A DNA stretch of 64,000 nt from Candidatus Poribacteria bacterium (GTDB taxonomy: Bacteria; Poribacteria; WGA-4E; WGA-3G): the NCBI GenBank assembly GCA_028818705.1, contig JAPPNJ010000059.1:1-64000 (forward strand), given 5' to 3'. The notes beneath the pieces are model-generated. The model had not been told where the DNA came from and did not search any database. It was given only the letters and a program-made list of their open reading frames with translations. Of the stretch, positions 59,523 through 64,000 are shown piece after piece (the stretch's first letter is position 1; each line of letters starts with the position of its first letter). A program made the position numbers and the translations under genes.

Positions 59523-60197
59523 CTATCTACTTTTCAACGTACCCCATGTAATAGCCAATTTATCAACGGGTTCAACTGCTGTTGGGGGGATACCGGGTCC
59601 ATTGATTTCAACGTATTCATAGGCAACGGTTGAGTCCCTTCCACCTAAACCAGGACGTCCCTTATCGTAGGTCTTATCCTGATTTTCAACCATCTGTTTC
59701 CCATCAATGTAGGTCCTGAGGGTTTCCCCTTCCGCTTCAAAGGCTATGGTATACGCATCGCCACCTTTCGTGTCCTTTGAATCCGGACGTTTCGGGCGAT
59801 TACCACCGGTGATCTCATTCGCACCGCCACCTTGAAACATGAAAAGCGAAGTCGTATGCGAGTTGTAACTGATCTCCATAAAATAGAAATCCACTGCTGG
59901 TTCTTGCGTCCGAACAAAGAGATGGAAATAAGGTCCCACAATCTTTCGCGCCCTAACTTCCATGTGGTAATCCGTCCAGTTCTCTTCACCGAAGTAGATA
60001 CCAGAATTCTGTCCACCGGCAACTGTAAGTTCAAGCATGCCATCTTTCACTTTCGCTGTTGCTTGCGGTCCCAATTCCCAATCTGCAATTTCCTTATCAC
60101 TATCGAATTCGTAACGAATCGCCGATGCTGGGTGTATCATTAGTAAGAAAACAAAACAGGCACACGCCCAAACCTGCCACATGTTTAACGCTTTCAT
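59523..60197 (-). CDS. Secreted DUF1080/LamG-like protein with C-terminal KLAITWGTLK
   Basis: A 224-residue exported protein. The signal peptide (1-26) ends PASA. The sandwich fold reads like the DUF1080/3-keto-disaccharide hydrolase or LamG group: 'KEIADWELGPQATAKVKDGM', 'GIYFGEENWTDYHMEVRARK', 'HLFVRTQEPAVDFYFMEISY' and 'LRTYIDGKQMVENQDKTYDK'. The C-terminus KLAITWGTLKSR is the motif at the very end. It lies 47 bases upstream of the 58624 gene on the same strand, so this and the next two genes may form one transcript of motif-bearing proteins. Confidence 0.8.
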   Translation of the reverse strand: MKALNMWQVWACACFVFLLMIHPASAIRYEFDSDKEIADWELGPQATAKVKDGMLELTVAGGQNSGIYFGEENWTDYHMEVRARKIVGPYFHLFVRTQEPAVDFYFMEISYNSHTTSLFMFQGGGANEITGGNRPKRPDSKDTKGGDAYTIAFEAEGETLRTYIDGKQMVENQDKTYDKGRPGLGGRDSTVAYEYVEINGPGIPPTAVEPVDKLAITWGTLKSR

Positions 60198-60377
60198 GGG
60201 ATTTTCTCCTTATGCGAAATTAATTCGGAATTGTAGGGTGAACTGAGGCACCTTCTGCCACGGCTTTCCTACGCTATTTCGTTAGACTTCTCATAGCACA
60301 TTTGAGAAACCTTCAAGTCGGACTATAAAGTGAAATTAGTTTATGCTAAAACGTATAATCTGTCAACCTTCTGCGTA

Positions 60378-60749
60378 TCAGGTTCCTCGGATAGCGGCAA
60401 TAGTTAGACAACCCCACCCAACGATAAATGCCAATCCACCAATTGGTGTAATCGCACCGAGCCATCGAATGCCTGTGAGACTAAGTATGTAAAGACTCCC
60501 AGAGAAAATCAGAATACCAGCAAAAAAGCACCATCCAGACGCGGCTGTGAACTGGTTCTGCCACTGTGATGCTGCCCACGCCGCAGCAATCATCCCCAGG
60601 CTGTGGTACATCTGATACCGAACCCCTATTTCAAACGTCTCAAGCATCTCCGGAGTGAGCTTCGACCGGAGGGCATGTGCACCAAATGCCCCAAAAACAA
60701 CACCCAGTAAACTCAAACCTGAACCGAGTGCAAAGAAAAGTTTTGACAT
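60378..60749 (-). CDS. DUF423-family small membrane protein
   Basis: A 123-residue protein with four hydrophobic helices. Its start, MSKLFFALGSGLSLLGVVFG followed by AFGAHALRSKL, is the hallmark of the DUF423 (YgdD) family, as are 'YQMYHSLGMIAAAW' and 'FSGSLYILSLTGIRWLGAIT'. It sits in the cytoplasmic membrane; function unknown. Divergent from the EF-G gene. Confidence 0.88.
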   Translation of the reverse strand: MSKLFFALGSGLSLLGVVFGAFGAHALRSKLTPEMLETFEIGVRYQMYHSLGMIAAAWAASQWQNQFTAASGWCFFAGILIFSGSLYILSLTGIRWLGAITPIGGLAFIVGWGCLTIAAIRGT

Positions 60750-60855
60750 ATAGGTCTCCTTTCAGAAATTTGTCACTGCAATTAATTATAACTTAAATCA
60801 TACTGATTATGTCAGGTGTTTTTGGCATCCCCGTGATATTCACAGAAATATTTTC

Positions 60856-60884
60856 TTGACATTTTTGACACGCTATGCTAAGAT
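60856..60884 (+). promoter_or_regulatory. Sigma-70-like promoter of the EF-G gene
   Basis: TTGACA (60856-60861), a 17-base spacer and TAAGAT (60879-60884). Predicted leader of about 60 bases before ATG 60953. Confidence 0.7.
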
Positions 60885-60952
60885 GTAATGTTAAACGGCA
60901 TAGCTCGCTCTATTCCGTGTGGTTAATAGTAAAAGGAGAAACTTTAGGACGT

Positions 60953-63025
60953 ATGAAACAATACAGGACAGACCAGATCCGGAACATTGCAATTATTGCG
61001 CATTCAGGAGCAGGCAAAACCTCACTCGTTGAAGCGATGCTTTACAACGGCGGTGCCATTGAGCGCATGGGGGCTGTCGATAGCGGAAATTCTGTAGCTG
61101 ACTATGCCGCTGACGAGATAGAACGCAGAACTACCCTTAACTGTTCAGTCTGTATCGCAGAATGGGAAGGACATAAATTAAATCTGATTGATACGCCGGG
61201 CGCAGAAGATTTTTATGGGGACCTCCATAGTGTACTCCGCGTTGTTGACGCTGTTATCGTCGTTGTTGATGCAACAACCGGCGTCGAGGGTGGAACCGAA
61301 AAGGTATGGGAAGTCGCAGACAAATATGAACTGCCACGCCTCCTCTTTATCAATAAAATGGATAAAGAGAACGCCAGTTTTGAAAACGCACTCGCAAGTG
61401 TTGAAGAGGTCTTAGAGACCCGAGCGGTTCCAATTCAACTCCCCATTGGTAAAGAAGACCAGTTCGCCGGGGTCGTTGATGTCATACAGATGGCTGCCTA
61501 TCTGGAACCCGATGGCAACAGACGTGCCGCAAAAGCCGAAATTCCAGCGGAATTGGAGATGCAAGCCGAAGAGACACATGAAGCACTTGTTGAAGTCGCT
61601 GCAGAGAGTGATGATGAACTTATTGAGAAGTTTTTTGAGGGCGAATTATCCGATGAAGAAATTCAAAGCGGCGTACAACTCGGCATTCTCCAGAATCAGT
61701 TTACGCCTGTACTCTCCGGTGCTGCATTGAATAACGTCGGCGTGCAACAATTGATGGATATGTTGGTGACTGGGTGTCCATCACCCGTTGACGCTGGTCC
61801 CGTAAAAGACGTTGAGAATGAAGAAGAAACGCGTGAGCCCTCAACAGATGCACCGATGTCTGCTGTCGTTTTCAAATCTATTGCTGATCCCTTTGCCGGA
61901 CAACTCAGTTTTTTCCGGGTTTATTCCGGCGTCTTGCAAGGTGATACCCAGGTCAGCAATTCGACACGCGGAGAGACTGAACGGCTCGGAAAAACGGCAT
62001 TCATGAACGGTAAGGACTCGATGAGTACGCCACAAGTAGAAGCAGGCGATATTGGTGCCATTACCAAACTTGCTGCAACCCAAACCGGGGACACACTCTG
62101 CGATAGAGACGCACAGGTTCAACTCCCAGGCATCGAATTCCCTAATTCTGTTATTTCTTATGCTATCCGTCCGACACGCGAAGGCGATGATGAAAAACTA
62201 ATGACATCACTTACGCGTATGTCCGAAGAAGATCCAGTATTCAGAATTGAGCGTAACGATGTCACCAAGCAGCTTCTCGTCTCTGGACTCGGGGACTTGC
62301 ACATTAACATCAATCGCGAGCGGATGGCGGATAAATTCGGTGTAGAGACAGAAGTCTCACCGCCGAAAGTGCCGTATCGGGAAACCATTCGTCGGAACGT
62401 TCAGAGCATCAATGGGCGACACAAGCGCCAATCTGGTGGCAGAGGACAGTTTGGCGATGTTTGGATCAATATCGGTCCCCTGCAGCGCGGTGAAGGCTTT
62501 GAATTTATCAACAACATCGTTGGTGGCTCAATTCCACGCAACTATATACCTGCCGTAGAAAAGGGTATCCGTGAGAGAATGGATAGAGGCTTACTTGCTG
62601 GCTTCCCAGTCGTTGATATCCAAATCGACTTGTATGACGGTAAATACCATCCTGTTGACTCTTCGGATATGGCATTCCAGATTGCTGGTTCCATTGCTTT
62701 TGCTGCCGCTGCTGAACAAGCCAACCCGGGATTGCTTGAACCCATTATGAACGTCTCAATCACCGTGCCTGAACAGTTTATGGGAAGTATTATTGGTGAT
62801 TTGAATGGACGGCGCGGACAAGTGATGGGTGTCGAACAGATTGGAAGGAAGCAGGTAATTCAGGCAAACGTTCCACTCTCGGAGATGCTACGGTATTCGA
62901 TTGATCTCAAGTCGATGACGAGTGCTCGCGGCAACTTCACGATGGAATTCTCGCACTACGAGGTCGCGCCCGACGATGTCGCACAGAAAGTGATTGCTGA
63001 GACAAAAGCGGAAGTCGAAGAGTAG
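60953..63025 (+). CDS. Elongation factor G-like GTPase (EF-G2 type)
   Basis: A 690-residue translational GTPase with all EF-G domains. G1 is AHSGAGKTSL (16-25) rather than the AHIDAGKTT of canonical FusA, G3 is DTPGAEDF (80-87) and G4 is NKMD (134-137). Domains III-V follow ('GDLHININRERMADKFGVET', 'KRQSGGRGQFGDVWI', and 'VMNVSITVPEQFMGSIIGDL'-like text). The S-G in G1 and short G2 place it with the EF-G paralogues that can translocate poorly or act in recycling/special conditions, so a second canonical fusA elsewhere is expected. Start at ATG 60953 fits the family; upstream codons do not. Confidence 0.85.
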   Translation: MKQYRTDQIRNIAIIAHSGAGKTSLVEAMLYNGGAIERMGAVDSGNSVADYAADEIERRTTLNCSVCIAEWEGHKLNLIDTPGAEDFYGDLHSVLRVVDAVIVVVDATTGVEGGTEKVWEVADKYELPRLLFINKMDKENASFENALASVEEVLETRAVPIQLPIGKEDQFAGVVDVIQMAAYLEPDGNRRAAKAEIPAELEMQAEETHEALVEVAAESDDELIEKFFEGELSDEEIQSGVQLGILQNQFTPVLSGAALNNVGVQQLMDMLVTGCPSPVDAGPVKDVENEEETREPSTDAPMSAVVFKSIADPFAGQLSFFRVYSGVLQGDTQVSNSTRGETERLGKTAFMNGKDSMSTPQVEAGDIGAITKLAATQTGDTLCDRDAQVQLPGIEFPNSVISYAIRPTREGDDEKLMTSLTRMSEEDPVFRIERNDVTKQLLVSGLGDLHININRERMADKFGVETEVSPPKVPYRETIRRNVQSINGRHKRQSGGRGQFGDVWINIGPLQRGEGFEFINNIVGGSIPRNYIPAVEKGIRERMDRGLLAGFPVVDIQIDLYDGKYHPVDSSDMAFQIAGSIAFAAAAEQANPGLLEPIMNVSITVPEQFMGSIIGDLNGRRGQVMGVEQIGRKQVIQANVPLSEMLRYSIDLKSMTSARGNFTMEFSHYEVAPDDVAQKVIAETKAEVEE

Positions 63026-63046
63026 ATTAGCGTAAAGTTCATTGTT

Positions 63047-63068
63047 GGCGAGGTTTCTTAACCTCGCC
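63047..63068 (+). terminator. Perfect 9-bp hairpin after the EF-G gene
   Basis: GGCGAGGTT (63047-63055), loop TCTT, AACCTCGCC (63060-63068). Followed by TGACTTATAACCCACAACC, which looks like the start of an AACTGAYAAC-type element. Confidence 0.6.
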
Positions 63069-63125
63069 TGACTTATAACCCACAACCCTCTTAACTGACC
63101 CTTACCCGCCAACTACCATTCTTCT

Positions 63126-63151
63126 TGTAGGAGCAACCTCCCGGTCGCAAG
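63126..63151. repeat. REP-like TGTAGGAG element
   Basis: TGTAGGAGCAACCTCCCGGT followed by CGCAAG. Same head as copies at 8401, 10314, 27634 and 37614, with the stem replaced by a shorter one. Confidence 0.55.
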
Positions 63152-63155
63152 GAAA

Positions 63156-63181
63156 AAGGGCGGGTTTCTATACCCGCCCTT
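63156..63181 (-). terminator. Rho-independent terminator of the aldehyde dehydrogenase
   Basis: AAGGGCGGGT (63156-63165) with ACCCGCCCTT (63172-63181) around a 6-base loop. Read on the minus strand it is followed by TTTCC, completing a T5 run. Confidence 0.75.
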
Positions 63182-63207
63182 ACATAAACAAGTGAGACAA
63201 TACCGTA

Positions 63208-64000
63208 TTAACTGTCCAAATGGAAGATCGCCATCTTCAATTCGGTCATCTCTTCTATAGCGTACTTCGGTCCTTCCTTGCCCATACCGCTCTCTTTGAC
63301 ACCACCATACGGCATCAGATCCGCACGCCACTGTGTACCCCAGTTCACCATCAAATTGCCAGATTCAACTTCACGGACGAACCGCATCGCCCAATCGACA
63401 TTCTGCGTGAAAATCGCGGCACTCAAACCATAATTCGTATCATTGGCGAGGGCGATAGCCTCGTCGATATCGTTGACCCGCGTCACACCGACAGCTGGTC
63501 CGAATACCTCATCACAGGAGATTTTCATCTCCGGTTTAACATTGGCAAGGATTGCAGGCGTAACAAACTGATCTTGCTTCTCTCCGCCAGTGAGGAGTTC
63601 CGCACCGTCCGAAACAGCTTCTTGAATCCACTCGGTGACACGCGTAGCATCCCCTTCTCGAATCATTGGACCCATGCGCGTTCCTTCTGTTAGCGGATCA
63701 CCAGTGCTGATTTGGGCGACCTCTGACTGGAACGCATCTAAGAAGTCGCCGTAAATTTTCTCATGTGCGATAACGCGTTGTGTTGAGATACAGACCTGCC
63801 CTGCATTAGAGTAACCGGATGCTGCAGCAGCACGCGCAACCTTTTCAGGATCCGCATCAGGCATAACGATAAGTGGTGAATTCGAGCCGAGTTCCATTGT
63901 GACACGCTTCAACCCCGCGACCTTACAGATATGCTCGCCGACATCACGACTACCAGTAAAGGTAATCTTCCGGACGCGCCGGTCTGCACAAAGCGTATCA
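63208..64000 (-). CDS. Aldehyde dehydrogenase family protein (5' end outside window)
   Basis: 264 residues are visible and the frame runs off the right edge. The NAD-binding FTGSRDVGEHI, the catalytic-domain glutamate in RVTMELGSNSPLIV and the nucleophile Cys in GQVCISTQRV are all present, as is the 'EVFGPAVGV' motif and the C-terminal 'GVKESGMGKEGPKYAIEEMT'. It oxidises an aldehyde to an acid (or acyl product) with NAD(P). The 'PYGGVKESG.G.EG' end suits succinate-semialdehyde/lactaldehyde-type enzymes, but the substrate is not certain. Confidence 0.92.
   Translation of the reverse strand, partial: DTLCADRRVRKITFTGSRDVGEHICKVAGLKRVTMELGSNSPLIVMPDADPEKVARAAAASGYSNAGQVCISTQRVIAHEKIYGDFLDAFQSEVAQISTGDPLTEGTRMGPMIREGDATRVTEWIQEAVSDGAELLTGGEKQDQFVTPAILANVKPEMKISCDEVFGPAVGVTRVNDIDEAIALANDTNYGLSAAIFTQNVDWAMRFVREVESGNLMVNWGTQWRADLMPYGGVKESGMGKEGPKYAIEEMTELKMAIFHLDS

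Overview
The window looks like a chromosome segment of a Gram-negative, probably marine or sponge-associated bacterium, and the best fit is Candidatus Poribacteria. This is an inference from content. There are three Cys-type sulfatases, three PhyH-type Fe(II)/2-oxoglutarate dioxygenases, several secreted LamG/DUF1080-like proteins, and a 5'-nucleotidase-like protein ending in the 'NYPNPFNPETW...KMVIRK' C-terminal domain that is very common in that lineage. Housekeeping genes (ftsY, an EF-G, an ABC-F, pbpC with an alpha-2-macroglobulin) show ordinary chromosome. No rRNA, tRNA, CRISPR array or insertion-sequence transposase was recognised.

Layout. 0-8.3 kb: Yip1-like and DUF4175 membrane proteins, PPK2, two PhyH proteins and a secreted protein. 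8.4-17.2 kb: two sulfatases, an FRG + TPR pair and a secreted 5'-nucleotidase-like protein, separated by repeat-rich spacers. 17.6-27.2 kb: an accessory island with two giant ECF sigma factors, each fused through one membrane helix to a BNR/Ycf48-like repeat domain. Between them lie five tandem paralogous lipoproteins, a lamin-tail-like secreted protein and its frameshifted copy. 28-34.3 kb: a third sulfatase, two orphan TIR-like proteins, a PhyH-HEAT fusion and a 2-hydroxyacid dehydrogenase. 34.8-37.5 kb: an XPB helicase/Bax1 nuclease operon. 37.8-45.9 kb: serine hydrolase, glycosidase-like propeller, TPR lipoprotein, kinase, ABC-F, a MarR-ferritin-like fusion and a compact ECF sigma factor. 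46-49 kb: ftsY and a cytochrome P460 / diheme-porin operon. 49.5-57.7 kb: A2M-PBP1C. 57.7-60.2 kb: three secreted proteins. 60.4-64 kb: DUF423, EF-G, partial aldehyde dehydrogenase.

Cross-cutting signals. (1) Five secreted proteins of unlike fold end in the same short peptide, K-L-x-[TI]-x-W-[GA]-x-[IL]-K, within the last ~20 residues; this may be an undescribed sorting or anchoring signal. (2) The membrane-tethered sigma factors look like one-component trans-envelope regulators, and the neighbouring lipoproteins are candidate partners. One paralogue lacks 407 repeat-domain residues and has an A9 run that puts its likely ATG out of frame. (3) Several families of small palindromic repeats fill the spacers. 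Some are nested, one hides a ribosome-binding site, one sits upstream of unrelated promoters, and one is translated as the N-terminus of PbpC. (4) The marR-like leader has a consensus promoter followed by two interleaved inverted repeats. All functional statements come from reading sequence motifs; no searches were run.
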